Positions 1-8,483 of a stretch of 64,000 nucleotides of DNA are shown piece by piece (the first letter of the stretch is position 1; each line of letters begins with the position of its first letter). Origin of the DNA: a bacterium. GTDB taxonomy: Bacteria; Sysuimicrobiota; Sysuimicrobiia; Sysuimicrobiales; Segetimicrobiaceae. A program made the translations under genes and the position numbers. Below the pieces are notes generated by a model. That model saw only the letters and a list, made by a program, of their open reading frames with translations, ran no database searches and was not told the DNA's origin. The stretch covers positions 46,375-110,374 of the forward strand of contig DATGJN010000062.1 in assembly GCA_035295165.1 (NCBI GenBank), in the 5' to 3' direction.

Positions 1-173
1 TGCCAAGCCGGGAGGCTGTCGACGACCTGCTTCGGCGTGCGGAAGCGGCGGGTGCCGTGGTGACTGACAACCCACATGATCGGCCGTGGGGAATCTACTC
101 GGGCTACTTCCAGGACGTGGATGGACACTTGTGGGAAATCATATGGAATCCAAAGATGCAAATCAGAGACTGA
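1..173 (+). CDS. VOC/glyoxalase-bleomycin resistance family protein, 3' end only
   Basis: The window opens inside a coding region read from base 3 that ends at TGA 171-173, giving about 56 residues. The tail has a D-G-H-L-W-E-I-I-W-N-P motif. In vicinal-oxygen-chelate proteins of the glyoxalase/bleomycin-resistance type this motif holds the last metal-binding or active-site Glu near the C-terminus (the E of LWEI). The preceding Y-F-Q-D-V-D strand also fits the last beta-alpha-beta unit. Substrate and function cannot be told from this fragment. The start lies outside the window. Confidence 0.75.
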   Translation, partial: PSREAVDDLLRRAEAAGAVVTDNPHDRPWGIYSGYFQDVDGHLWEIIWNPKMQIRD

Positions 174-465
174 CAGACTGCCAATTTAGTTAGTCTGCTA
201 GTTAGTTCGCCAGTTCTTTGGCCTCTCACAGCACCTCATCGCTCCCGTGAGGATCCCTCTTATCATGCCACTTCTGTTTGAACGTCACTAATGAACGAGG
301 GCATCGGTTCCGGTTCCTATGGTGACGTTCGCGATTCGTCAACCCGGGAAATTCCGGTCTTCGCGATGATCGGCGCGTCAAGCGAAGCGTAGGGACGCGC
401 GAGCGACGCGTGCGCATGGATACCGAACGCCGACTTGGTGTCGTGTCGCGCCGATCGGACAAGAC
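174..465. other. Intergenic region, relatively AT-rich, no gene seen
   Basis: About 290 bases between the VOC gene and the pstS promoter. The first part is clearly AT-richer than the rest of the window and contains a short imperfect direct repeat (TAGTTAGT, repeated once near 187-206). No open frame here shows a recognisable protein or a convincing ribosome site. It probably holds only the VOC gene's 3' untranslated region and the upstream part of the pstS control region. Confidence 0.5.
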
Positions 466-519
466 TTAACAATCCGCTAACCGGACATGCACGACGCCTT
501 AACACAGCCCCGCTACCAT
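466..519 (+). promoter_or_regulatory. Predicted PhoP (Pho-box) operator and -10 element of pstS
   Basis: TTAACA at 466-471, CTAACC at 477-482 and TTAACA at 499-504 lie on an exact 11-bp grid (466, 477, 488, 499); only the 488 slot is poor. This matches the Bacillus-type PhoP box, a set of TTAACA-like direct repeats at 11-bp period. Nine bases after the last repeat comes a -10-like TACCAT (514-519). The phospholipase gene at 14222-15745 has the same TTAAC(A/G) pair 22 bp apart and the same 9-base gap to its -10 element. Activation by phosphate limitation is inferred. Confidence 0.7.
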
Positions 520-613
520 GGGGCCGGAACGACGTGGCAGGAAGCACGTCTACAGCCGCGATCTCCGGCGCTCCGTCGGCGCGGCAAATCACGGAAGGAG
601 GCGATTCAACCAC

Positions 614-1681
614 GTGAGGACGACTAAAGCGCAATCTCGACTCGGCTCTCGGCGCTTGCTCGCGGCCGCGCTTGCTGTGGTCGCGCTCGGCATTCTCGGA
701 GGAAGCCTCGCGGCCCCCTCGCCAACCGCGGCGCAATCCGCGGTCACGATCACAGGCGCGGGTTCGTCGTTTGACTACCCGCTCTTCTCGAAGATGTTTT
801 CGGTGTGGCACGGAATGCACTCGAATGTGCAGGTGAACTACCAGTCCATCGGCAGCGGCGGCGGGCAGCAGCAACTGTTCGCGGGGACGGTGAACTTCGG
901 CGCGTCGGACGCACCCCTCACCGACGATCAGCTCAAAGCGCATCCGACAATCGTGCACATCCCGATTACGCTCGGTGCGGTATCCGTCGGGTACAATCTG
1001 CCCGGGGTGCCCACGGGCCTCCGCCTCACCGGCGACGTGTTGGCGCGCATCTACATGGGGCAGATCACCTCCTGGTCGGATCCCGCCATCACCGGCCTCA
1101 ACCCCAACTTCAAAGTGCCGAATCTGCCGATCGCCGTTGTCCACCGCTCCGACGGGAGCGGCACGTCCTTCATCTTCACCGCGTATCTGTCCGCCATCAA
1201 CCCCGCCTGGAAGAGCAAGGTGGGTAACGGTGCCTCCGTCGACTGGCCGACGGGCGTCGGCGCCAAGGGCAGTGAGGGCGTTTCGGGACAGGTGAAGCAG
1301 ACCCCGGGCGGCATCGGGTACTTTGAAATGGCGTACTCGATCGAGAACAAGATCCCGCAGGCGACGATGGAGAACGCGGCGGCCCACTGGACCATGCCGA
1401 GCGTGCAGGGTGCCGCAGTCGGCGCCGGACAAGCGGCCGCGCACATGCCGGCCGACCTCCGGGCGATGTTCGTCAACGCGCCTGGACCGACGAGCTATCC
1501 GATCGCGGGTTTTAGCTGGGTCCTGGTTGACAGCCAAAAGGTCTCGCAGCCTCTGGTCGATCTCCTGACCTGGATGGTTCACGACGGGCAGCAGTACGCG
1601 CAACCGCTGTACTACGCGCCGCTGCCGGCCCAAGTGGTCCAGCTGGACGACCAGAAGCTCAAGGCCCTGACGCCGAAGTAG
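614..1681 (+). CDS. pstS: Phosphate ABC transporter substrate-binding protein PstS
   Basis: Extracytoplasmic phosphate receptor of the Pst importer, 355 aa. The start is the GTG at 614 because an AAGGAGG ribosome site (595-601) lies 12 bases upstream; an in-frame ATG at 518 would overlap the promoter. A twin-arginine-poor Sec signal (basic residues, then an Ala/Leu/Val-rich core, then A-A-Q-S) leads the mature protein, with no lipobox Cys. Phosphate-site motifs are clear: T-G-A-G-S-S-F, Y-Q-S-I-G-S-G-G-G, G-A-S-D-A-P-L and R-S-D-G-S-G-T-S. No pstC, pstA, pstB or phoU follows; the gene ends at a strong hairpin and stands alone, so the membrane parts must be encoded elsewhere. The Pho box upstream suggests induction by low phosphate. 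Confidence 0.95.
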   Translation: MRTTKAQSRLGSRRLLAAALAVVALGILGGSLAAPSPTAAQSAVTITGAGSSFDYPLFSKMFSVWHGMHSNVQVNYQSIGSGGGQQQLFAGTVNFGASDAPLTDDQLKAHPTIVHIPITLGAVSVGYNLPGVPTGLRLTGDVLARIYMGQITSWSDPAITGLNPNFKVPNLPIAVVHRSDGSGTSFIFTAYLSAINPAWKSKVGNGASVDWPTGVGAKGSEGVSGQVKQTPGGIGYFEMAYSIENKIPQATMENAAAHWTMPSVQGAAVGAGQAAAHMPADLRAMFVNAPGPTSYPIAGFSWVLVDSQKVSQPLVDLLTWMVHDGQQYAQPLYYAPLPAQVVQLDDQKLKALTPK

Positions 1682-1740
1682 AAGAGTCGCAAGGACCCCA
1701 CACCGCCGGTCGGGCCGCATCCCCGGCCGGCGTCCGCACG

Positions 1741-1774
1741 CGACGAGGCCGTCCTTCCCCAGGCGGCCTCGTCG
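1741..1774 (+). terminator. Terminator hairpin downstream of pstS
   Basis: Perfect 11-bp inverted repeat: CGACGAGGCCG at 1741-1751 and CGGCCTCGTCG at 1764-1774, with a 12-base loop. It begins 60 bases after the pstS stop. There is no long T tract (GCGTTGTT follows), as is common in GC-rich genomes. It separates the pstS transcript from the RraA/ABC operon. Confidence 0.65.
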
Positions 1775-1908
1775 GCGTTGTTCCCCGGGGCGGCCGGGCG
1801 CGGTACGACCGGCGCCCCCGCCCGCGGGACCGCGACGGGAAAGCCTTCTCCCACCGACGAATTCCTACGCCGTGCACGCTGGCCATTTCACCCCATAGAG
1901 GAGCGGTG

Positions 1909-2523
1909 ATGGACTCGATCATCGAACGGCTCTCCCGGCTCGCCCCGTCGACGCTCGGGCACTTCGTCGACGAAGGGTTCCTGGACATCGCGATCCGACC
2001 GGTGTTCCAACCCGTCAAGTTCGCCGGACGGGCGCTGACCGTCGACGCGCCGCCGCGCGATAACAGCATCTACCGGCAGGCAATCCGCGGGGCCACCCCC
2101 GGCGACGTCCTCGTGATCGCGCGCGGCGGCGACTTCCGCCACGCCTCATTCGGCGGCGGCATGGCGCTCGCCGCGAAGAACCAGGGCATCGTCGGCGTCG
2201 TGGTGGACGGCCCGGCCACCGATTACGCCGAACTCGTCGCGTTCGGCCTGCCCGTCTACTCGCGCGGCCTGTCGGCGCTCACGACCCGACGGCTCGACCT
2301 CGGCGGCAGCGTCGGCGCGCCCATCGTCTGCGGCGGGGTCCGTGTGGCGAACGGAGACTACGTGCTCGCAGACGACGACGGCGTGCTGGTGATCCCGCCG
2401 TCAACGGTGCAGGCGATCATCGAGCGCGGCGAGGCCGCGTCGCAGCGCGAACAGGAGACGCTCGCGCTGCTCAAGTCCGGCAAGACGTTCGACGAGATCG
2501 ATGCGAGACGGAGGAGGACATGA
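1909..2523 (+). CDS. RraA-like (HMG/CHA aldolase superfamily) protein with altered catalytic motif
   Basis: 204-aa protein of the RraA / 4-hydroxy-4-methyl-2-oxoglutarate aldolase fold. Matching stretches are G-A-T-P-G-D-V-L-V-I, then G-G-G followed by an alpha helix, then G-V-V-V-D-G and P-V-Y-S-R-G. HMG/CHA aldolases carry a G-x20-R-D metal/substrate motif. Here the spacing is intact (G83, D105) but the Arg position is Thr104, so classical aldolase activity is doubtful. RraA homologues without this motif also occur as RNase E regulators. ATG 1909 is preferred, with AGAGGAG at 1897-1903; GTG 1906 is also possible. The stop overlaps the ATG of the solute-binding protein gene (ATGA), so the two are translationally coupled. 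That suggests it works on, or responds to, the imported compound. Confidence 0.8.
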   Translation: MDSIIERLSRLAPSTLGHFVDEGFLDIAIRPVFQPVKFAGRALTVDAPPRDNSIYRQAIRGATPGDVLVIARGGDFRHASFGGGMALAAKNQGIVGVVVDGPATDYAELVAFGLPVYSRGLSALTTRRLDLGGSVGAPIVCGGVRVANGDYVLADDDGVLVIPPSTVQAIIERGEAASQREQETLALLKSGKTFDEIDARRRRT

Positions 2524-4070
2524 TGCGCACACTCGTGGCGGTGCTGCTCGCGTGCGCCCTTGGCGGGCTCGGCGCCGTATCGTGGGCCGCCGGCGCCGCC
2601 GACCAGCCGAAGCGCGGGGGCACGTTGATCTACGGGCTGTCGACCGAACCCCCGGATCTCGACCCGCACGTGAACTCCGGCTCCAGCGCCGGGAACGTCA
2701 AGGCGGCGGTGTACCAGGGGCTCGTCCGGTACGGGCACGGCGGCGTGATCGAGCCGGCGCTCGCCGAGCACTGGGGCCTCGTGGGGCAGACGCAGTACGT
2801 CTTCCACCTGCGGCCGGGAGTGAAGTTCCACAACGGGGATCCGCTCACCGCGGCGGACGTGAAGTTCTCGATGGACCGCATCCTCGACCCAAAGACGGGC
2901 TCGGCGCTGCGGAGCAGCCTGAAGGCGATCAAGAGCGTCGAGGTCGTGGACCCCATGACGGTGAAGATCGTCCTGAGCGAGCCGTTTGCGCCGTTGCTGG
3001 CCTACCTCGCCGAGCCGTACGGAGCCATCGTCGACGCGAAGTTCGTCCAGGGCGGCGCCAACCTGCGCTCGGTGATGATGGGGACGGGCCCGTTCAAGTT
3101 CGTTTCGTGGGATCCGGGACAGCGCATCCGCCTCGTCCGCAACGACGCCTACTGGGAGTCGGGCAAACCGTACCTCGACGGCATTAACTTCGTGCCGCTC
3201 GCCGACGCCCAGACCCGCCTCACGGCGCTCCGCGCCGGGGACATCATGATGATGGACTTCGTCCCTCAGGAGCAGATGAACGCGATCGCGCGCGACACAC
3301 AGCTCAAGCTGTACGCCGATGTCGGCATCTTCATGTGCATCATCTTCAACCCGCAGCGGAAGCCCTACGACGACGTGCGGGTGCGCCAGGCGATCTCGTA
3401 TGCGATCGACCGGAACGCCGTGGTCAAGACGATCTTCGACGGCCGCGGCACGCCGATCACCGGCGATGTCATCCCGAACAACTGGTGGTCGCACGACGCG
3501 AAGGCCGACGGCATGTACACGTACCAGCCCGACAAAGCGCGCCAGCTGCTGAAGGAGGCAGGGTACGGGGATGGCCTCAAGATCACGATCCTCGCCCCGA
3601 TCACGTACAGCCTGCACACGCGCACCGCGCAGGTCCTCCAGGCCCAGCTCGCCAAGGTCGGCATCCAGGCGCAGTTGGATCTGCCCGAGTGGGCGGTCGT
3701 GCTGAACCGCCACAACCAGGGCGACTTCGCGATCGAGGTGCGGGGACTCTCGGCCTCGGTCAACGATCCAGACTTCCTCTCCCTCTTCTACGAGTCGGAC
3801 AGCACGTTCTACCCGAAGCAGGTGGGGTTCAAGGACGCGCAGCTCGACCAGTGGCTCGACCAGGCGCGGGCCCTCGGGAACCAGGCCATCCGAAAGCAGC
3901 TCTACGCGAAGATCGAGGAGCGTGCGCTCATGCTGGCGCCGTGGGTGTACATCGCCTGGGGCGACCAGGGCGAGGCGGCGCGAGCGTACGTCCGCGGCTA
4001 CGACCACTATCCCGGACCGCTCGGCACGTACTCGGGCTACTCGCTCTCGGAGACGTGGCTGGCGAAGTAG
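2520..4070 (+). CDS. ABC transporter substrate-binding protein, peptide/nickel (SBP family 5)
   Basis: Periplasmic or membrane-associated receptor of a dipeptide/oligopeptide/nickel-type importer, 516 aa, the usual length for SBP family 5. An N-terminal Sec signal (about residues 1-25, ending A-A-G-A-A) has no lipobox Cys. The mature N-terminus shows the family signature G-G-T-L-I-Y-G-L-S-T-E-P-P-D-L-D-P-H, followed by Y-Q-G-L-V and L-R-P-G-V-K-F-H-N-G-D-P-L-T-A-A-D-V. The start overlaps the RraA-like stop; a second in-frame ATG follows directly. The two permeases come next, but no ATPase gene does. The substrate is unknown: small peptides or other polar organic compounds are possible. Confidence 0.93.
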   Translation: MMRTLVAVLLACALGGLGAVSWAAGAADQPKRGGTLIYGLSTEPPDLDPHVNSGSSAGNVKAAVYQGLVRYGHGGVIEPALAEHWGLVGQTQYVFHLRPGVKFHNGDPLTAADVKFSMDRILDPKTGSALRSSLKAIKSVEVVDPMTVKIVLSEPFAPLLAYLAEPYGAIVDAKFVQGGANLRSVMMGTGPFKFVSWDPGQRIRLVRNDAYWESGKPYLDGINFVPLADAQTRLTALRAGDIMMMDFVPQEQMNAIARDTQLKLYADVGIFMCIIFNPQRKPYDDVRVRQAISYAIDRNAVVKTIFDGRGTPITGDVIPNNWWSHDAKADGMYTYQPDKARQLLKEAGYGDGLKITILAPITYSLHTRTAQVLQAQLAKVGIQAQLDLPEWAVVLNRHNQGDFAIEVRGLSASVNDPDFLSLFYESDSTFYPKQVGFKDAQLDQWLDQARALGNQAIRKQLYAKIEERALMLAPWVYIAWGDQGEAARAYVRGYDHYPGPLGTYSGYSLSETWLAK

Positions 4071-4086
4071 GCCCTCGGACGGTCGC

Positions 4087-5034
4087 ATGGGCGCCTACGT
4101 CGCGCGCCGTTTGATCGCCGCCGTGCTCATGACGGCGGCGATCGCCACCGCGGTCTTCCTGCTGTTGCGCGCGGTGCCGGGCGACGTCGTCGTCGTCATG
4201 CTCGGCGAAAACAGCGCGTCCCCCGACAAGATCGCGGCCATGCGGCACGTCCTGGGGTTGGACCGCCCCCTGCTCGACCAGTACCTGACGTGGCTCGGCC
4301 GCCTTGCGCGCGGGGACTTTGGGACGTCGATCCTCTCCGGACGCCCGATCGGCGCCGATCTTGCCGTCCGCCTGCCGCGGTCGCTGGAGTTGGGCGCGGT
4401 CGCTCTCGCCGCCGCCGTCGTCCTCGGCATCCCGCTCGGCACGGTGGCGGCCCGCCGCGCGGGACGGGCGCTCGACTTCGCGATCACGGGCGTGTCGGTG
4501 CTCGGCCTGACGTTTCCGTCGTTCGTGGTCGGAACGGTGTTTGTCCTCGTGTTCGGGCTCGTGTTCCACTGGTTCCCCGCCACCGGCTACGTCCCGTTCT
4601 CCGACGACCCGATCGGCCACCTCCGCCACCTCGTGCTCCCGGCGGCCACGCTGGCGCTGACGTTTGCGCCGGTCGTCCTGCGCATGACGCGGGCCGGCAT
4701 GCTCGAGACCCTGTCTCAGGACTTCGTCCGCACCGCGCGGGCGAAGGGACTGGCGGAACCGGCGGTCGTCGTTCGCCACGTGCTTCGGAACTCGCTGATT
4801 CCGGTCGTGACGGTACTCGGCCTGCAGGCGGGCGAGTTGATCGGGCGCATCGTCCTGATCGAGTACATCTTCAACTGGCCCGGCGTGTCCAGCTTGCTCC
4901 TCTCCGGTGCGTTTCAGCGCGACTATCCTCTCGTCCAAGCGGTCGTGATCGTCGTCGCGGGCGCGTTCGTCCTGATCAACCTCGCGGTCGACCTCACCTA
5001 CATGCTGATCGATCCGCGGATCCGACTGACATGA
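4087..5034 (+). CDS. ABC transporter permease, DppB type
   Basis: 315-aa inner-membrane permease with about six transmembrane helices. The C-terminal half carries the EAA loop that contacts the ATPase (R-T-A-R-A-K-G-L, about residues 217-224), then the typical V-L-R-N-S-L-I-P-V-V-T and E-Y-I-F-N-W-P-G-V blocks of DppB/OppB. The start at ATG 4087, sixteen bases after the SBP stop, gives the canonical M-x-x-Y-x-x-R-R-L N-terminus. The stop overlaps the ATG of the next permease by 4 bp. It forms a heterodimer with the DppC-type partner. Confidence 0.93.
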   Translation: MGAYVARRLIAAVLMTAAIATAVFLLLRAVPGDVVVVMLGENSASPDKIAAMRHVLGLDRPLLDQYLTWLGRLARGDFGTSILSGRPIGADLAVRLPRSLELGAVALAAAVVLGIPLGTVAARRAGRALDFAITGVSVLGLTFPSFVVGTVFVLVFGLVFHWFPATGYVPFSDDPIGHLRHLVLPAATLALTFAPVVLRMTRAGMLETLSQDFVRTARAKGLAEPAVVVRHVLRNSLIPVVTVLGLQAGELIGRIVLIEYIFNWPGVSSLLLSGAFQRDYPLVQAVVIVVAGAFVLINLAVDLTYMLIDPRIRLT

Positions 5035-5924
5035 GCGCCCGAGCACTGAACCTCCGCATCGCCCTGGCCGGGACCACGCTGGCCCTCCTCGTCGTGGCCG
5101 CCGCGGCCGCGCCGTGGTTGGCGCCGGCGGACCCGCTCGAGATGGGTTCGGCGCTCCTTGCCGGCCCGTCCGCCGCGCACCCGCTCGGCACCGACTCGTT
5201 CGGCCGGGATACGCTGTCGCGCCTCCTGTTCGGGGCGCGGGTGTCGCTGCTCGTCGCCGCGACGTCGGTGTTAATCGCCTCGAGCGTCGGGACGCTCCTC
5301 GGCATCGCGAGCGCAACGTACCGGGGCGCCGTGGAGTGGGCGGCCATGCGCGCCATGGACCTGATCCTCGCGTTCCCTCCGATCCTCCTGGCGATCGCCG
5401 CGGTGACGTTTCTCGGGCAGAGCTTGGCGAAGCTCGCCGTCATCGTCGCGATCCTGTACATCCCGACGTTCGCGAGGCTGTCCTACGGAGGCGCGCTCGG
5501 CGTGGCCCAACGGGAGTACGTCGAGGCGGCGCGGGCGCTCGGCGGCTCGGTGTGGCATCAGATGGGGCGCCACATTCTCCCGAACGTCGCGGGGCCCCTC
5601 ATCGTGCAGTGCTCGCTGTCGGCCGGGTTCGCCATCCTCGTCGAGTCCGGCCTGAGCTTTCTCGGGCTCGGCGTCCTCCCGCCGGCGCCGACGTGGGGAC
5701 GCATGGTCAGCGAGAGCCGCGACTACATGCAGCAGGAACCGATGTTGCTCGTGTGGCCGTCGCTGGCGATCGCGGTCGCGATCGGGGCGTTCAACATGCT
5801 CGGGGACGGGCTGCGCGACGCCCTCGATCCGCGCGCCGCCCGATCTGGGAGCGCGCGCGGCCGGCGTCGGGCGCGCTCCGCGCCGGAGGTCGAGCCGGCT
5901 CGCGGTCCGGCGGGCGCGGCCTGA
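5031..5924 (+). CDS. ABC transporter permease, DppC type
   Basis: 297-aa partner permease. The N-terminal helix is followed by the DppC hallmark H-P-L-G-T-D-S-F-G-R-D-T-L-S-R-L-L-F-G-A, a membrane domain with Y-V-E-A-A-R-A-L-G as the EAA loop, and a conserved tail (F-N-M-L-G-D-G-L-R-D-A-L-D-P-R). ATG 5031 overlaps the previous stop (ATGA). The last 30 or so residues (after A-R-S-G-S-A) are a low-complexity Arg/Ala-rich extension not typical of the family. No dppD/dppF ATPase gene follows; the next gene is an acyl-CoA ligase. Confidence 0.93.
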   Translation: MSARALNLRIALAGTTLALLVVAAAAAPWLAPADPLEMGSALLAGPSAAHPLGTDSFGRDTLSRLLFGARVSLLVAATSVLIASSVGTLLGIASATYRGAVEWAAMRAMDLILAFPPILLAIAAVTFLGQSLAKLAVIVAILYIPTFARLSYGGALGVAQREYVEAARALGGSVWHQMGRHILPNVAGPLIVQCSLSAGFAILVESGLSFLGLGVLPPAPTWGRMVSESRDYMQQEPMLLVWPSLAIAVAIGAFNMLGDGLRDALDPRAARSGSARGRRRARSAPEVEPARGPAGAA

Positions 5925-6025
5925 GTCGGGACGGCAGGATCGCGCCCGGCGGCGGACGAACACCGCGCCACGGCCGCCCGGACCGCGCCGGTCCCGGCGG
6001 CCGTCGCGGCAAGGAGGAACTCTAG

Positions 6026-7588
6026 ATGCTCACCGGCACTCGGGTCTACCGCGAGGAACTCTCCCCGGTCACGTTCCTCGAACGGGCGGGCGACGTCCAC
6101 GCTGACCGCGTCGCCGTCGTCGACGGCGCGCGGCGCTTCACGTACCGCGAGTGGCGGGGCCGCGCGCGCCGGCTGGCGTCCGCGCTCCGCCGGGCCGGTC
6201 TCCGAAAGGACGACCGGGTGGCGTTCCTGGCGTTCAACTCGGAGCCGATGCTGCTCGCCCATTTCGGGGTTCCCCAGGCTGGGGCGATCCTCGTCGCGAT
6301 CAACACGCGGCTCACCGCCGACGACGTCCGCTACATCGTCGAACATTCGGGATCCACGCTCCTCTGCTATTCCCCCGAACTGGCGCCCCTGACGGTCGAC
6401 GCGCCGGGGCAGGTTCGCCGCATCGAGCTGGGTCCCGCGTTCGAGGCGCTCCTCGCGGAAGGCGACGACGGCCCCGTTGAGCCGTGGATCGAGGACGAGG
6501 AGGAGGTGCTCGCGATCGACTACACCTCCGGGACGACCGGGCGGCCAAAGGGCGTGATGTACACGCATCGCGGCGCATACTTGAACGCGCTCGCGATGAT
6601 GATCGAGCACAAGATCGACCGCACGTCCAGCTACCTGTGGACGCTGCCGATGTTCCACTGCAACGGCTGGACGTTTACGTGGGGGCTCTCCGCGGTCGGC
6701 GCGCGGAGCGTGTGCATCCCGCGCATCGACCCCGGGGAGATCTGGCGGCTGTTTGAGGAGGAGGGCGTCACGCATTTCTGCGCCGCCCCCACCGTGCTCA
6801 CGATGCTTGCCAACCACGCGGCCGCCCACCGGCTCGCGCGACCGGTGCGCATCATGACCGCCGGCGCGCCGCCGTCGCCGACGATCATCGCGCGCGTGAC
6901 CGAGCTCAACTTCGAGCTGGAACACGCCTACGGCCTGACCGAGTCCTACGGTCCGTTCACGATCAACGTGGACCCACCGGGCCTCGCGGCGTGCGGTGAG
7001 GACGAGCGCGCACGGCTCAAGGCGCGCCAGGGTATGGCCCACGTCACCGCCGGATGGCAGCGCATCGTCGACGAGGCGATGCGCGACGTACCGGCGGACG
7101 GACAGACGCTGGGCGAGGTGGTGTACCGGGGCAATGTGGTCGCGAAGGGCTACTTCGGCCAACCGGACGCGACCGCGCAGGCGTTTCGCGGGGGCTGGTT
7201 CCACACCGGCGACATCGGGGTGATGCATCCGGACGGGCAGATCGAGCTCCGGGACCGCAAGAAGGACATCATCATCTCGGGGGGAGAGAACATCAGCACC
7301 ATCGAGGTCGAGCAGGCGGTCGTGAGCCATCCCTCCGTCCTGGAGTGCGCCGTGGTCGGGATTCCGGACGACATGTGGGGCGAGGTGCCGAAGGCGTTCG
7401 TGACGCTGAAGCCGGGCCACGCCGCGACCCCAGAGGAGATCGTGGCCCACTGCCGCGCGCGCATCGCGGGCTTCAAGTGCCCGAAGGCCGTCGAGTTCGG
7501 CGATCTGCCGAAAACCTCGACCGGCAAGATCCAGAAGTTCGTGCTCCGCGAGCGCGAGTGGAAGGGGCGCGAGAAGCGGGTGAACTAG
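6026..7588 (+). CDS. AMP-dependent acyl-CoA synthetase (ligase)
   Basis: 520-aa ANL-superfamily enzyme that activates a carboxylic acid to its acyl-AMP and then acyl-CoA. Core motifs are all present: the P-loop-like Y-T-S-G-T-T-G-R-P-K-G-V (166-177), A-Y-G-L-T-E, the W-F-H-T-G-D-I-G-V adenylate block, K-D-I-I-I-S-G-G-E-N hinge and a C-terminal P-K-T-S-T-G-K-I-Q-K with the catalytic Lys. The layout is closest to medium-chain/methylmercaptopropionate-type ligases (DmdB-like), but the substrate cannot be read from sequence. An AAGGAGG site lies just before ATG 6026. It follows the ABC genes by 101 bp and is convergent with an enoyl-CoA hydratase, which suggests beta-oxidation-like breakdown. Confidence 0.9.
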   Translation: MLTGTRVYREELSPVTFLERAGDVHADRVAVVDGARRFTYREWRGRARRLASALRRAGLRKDDRVAFLAFNSEPMLLAHFGVPQAGAILVAINTRLTADDVRYIVEHSGSTLLCYSPELAPLTVDAPGQVRRIELGPAFEALLAEGDDGPVEPWIEDEEEVLAIDYTSGTTGRPKGVMYTHRGAYLNALAMMIEHKIDRTSSYLWTLPMFHCNGWTFTWGLSAVGARSVCIPRIDPGEIWRLFEEEGVTHFCAAPTVLTMLANHAAAHRLARPVRIMTAGAPPSPTIIARVTELNFELEHAYGLTESYGPFTINVDPPGLAACGEDERARLKARQGMAHVTAGWQRIVDEAMRDVPADGQTLGEVVYRGNVVAKGYFGQPDATAQAFRGGWFHTGDIGVMHPDGQIELRDRKKDIIISGGENISTIEVEQAVVSHPSVLECAVVGIPDDMWGEVPKAFVTLKPGHAATPEEIVAHCRARIAGFKCPKAVEFGDLPKTSTGKIQKFVLREREWKGREKRVN

Positions 7589-7603
7589 CGCGGCCGGACG
7601 GCG

Positions 7604-8395
7604 TCAGGACCGCCAGTGCGGCGGGCGCTTTTCCAAGAACGCCCGCATCCCTTCCTGCGCATCCGGGGCGAGCGTGTTCTCGACCATGACCCGCTCAGCC
7701 ACCTCGTAGGCCTTGGGCCGGTCGAGCGCCACCTGCGCGTAGAAGCCGCGTTTGCCGATTCCGAGCGTGTATGCGCTCGCCGCGACGATCTGCCGGGCGA
7801 GCGCCATCGTCTCCTCGGCGAGCCGGTCCGGCGGCACGACCTTGTTCACCAACCCGGCGCGCTCCGCCTCGGCAGAGGTGATCGGCGCGCCGGTAAGGAG
7901 CATCTCCATCGCTTTCTTGGATCCGACCGCCCGCGAGACCGCCACCCCCGGGGTCGTGCAGAACAAACCGATCTTGACGCCGGGCGTGGCGAACGTTGCG
8001 TCCTCGGACGCCACCACGAGGTCGCACGTTGCGGCGAGCTGGCAGCCCGCGGCGGTGGCCACCGCGTGCACCTGCGCGATCACCGGCTTGGGAAGCGCCC
8101 GGATCGCCTCCATGACCTCCGTGCACAGCGCGAACAGCGCGCGCGCATCCTCCTCCGTGCTCCCGACCAGTTCCCGCAGGTCGTGACCCGCGCTGAACGC
8201 CGGCCCGTTCGCGCGTATGATCACGGCGCGTACGGCCGCGTCACGCGCGACGCGGTCGAGGTGGGCACGCAGCGCCTCGAGCATCGCGCGGGACAGCGCA
8301 TTGCGCCGCTGCGGATGGTTCAGTGTGAGCAGCGCGACGCCGTCCTGCACCTCGCACATCACGACCGCCGTATCCATACAGGCACCCCCGTCCAT
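7604..8395 (-). CDS. Enoyl-CoA hydratase/isomerase family protein, ECHDC3-like
   Basis: 263 aa of the crotonase fold. The CoA-binding/oxyanion-hole block is G-P-A-F-S-A-G-H-D-L-R-E-L, followed by H-A-V-A-T-A-A-G-C-Q-L-A-A-T-C-D-L. The segment T-P-G-V-K-I-G-L-F-C-T-T-P-G-V-A is the pattern of ECHDC3-like proteins, in which the usual P-E hydratase Glu region is replaced, so hydratase activity is not guaranteed. The start may be ATG 8395 or the second ATG at 8377 (M-D-T-A-V-V), which fits homologues better. Only 15 bp separate its stop from the convergent acyl-CoA ligase, and no terminator hairpin fits between them. Confidence 0.88.
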   Translation of the reverse strand: MDGGACMDTAVVMCEVQDGVALLTLNHPQRRNALSRAMLEALRAHLDRVARDAAVRAVIIRANGPAFSAGHDLRELVGSTEEDARALFALCTEVMEAIRALPKPVIAQVHAVATAAGCQLAATCDLVVASEDATFATPGVKIGLFCTTPGVAVSRAVGSKKAMEMLLTGAPITSAEAERAGLVNKVVPPDRLAEETMALARQIVAASAYTLGIGKRGFYAQVALDRPKAYEVAERVMVENTLAPDAQEGMRAFLEKRPPHWRS

Positions 8396-8461
8396 GACAG
8401 AGTTTCCAATCGCAGGGTGGGATTCCTTCGCCCCATGGCGCGCCGGGGGACTTGCCGGATG

Positions 8462-8470
8462 TGCTACAAT
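8462..8470 (+). promoter_or_regulatory. Extended -10 promoter giving a leaderless or near-leaderless mRNA
   Basis: TGCTACAAT is a good extended -10 element (TGnTAnnnT); no matching -35 hexamer is seen. It ends exactly 10 bases before GTG 8481 (13 before ATG 8484), so the expected transcription start is within a few bases of the start codon. The glcD gene at 35048 has the same arrangement with the same 10-base gap. Confidence 0.55.
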
Positions 8471-8483
8471 CTATCCTATCGTG

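Noticed and set aside
187..206. TAGTTAGT repeated sequence after the VOC gene
   Set aside because: Only two imperfect copies, no array and no link to a promoter; treated as part of an AT-rich spacer.
317..1720. 467-codon frame on the minus strand opposite pstS
   Set aside because: His/Arg-rich shadow with no motifs; the plus strand carries a complete PstS with signal peptide and ribosome site.
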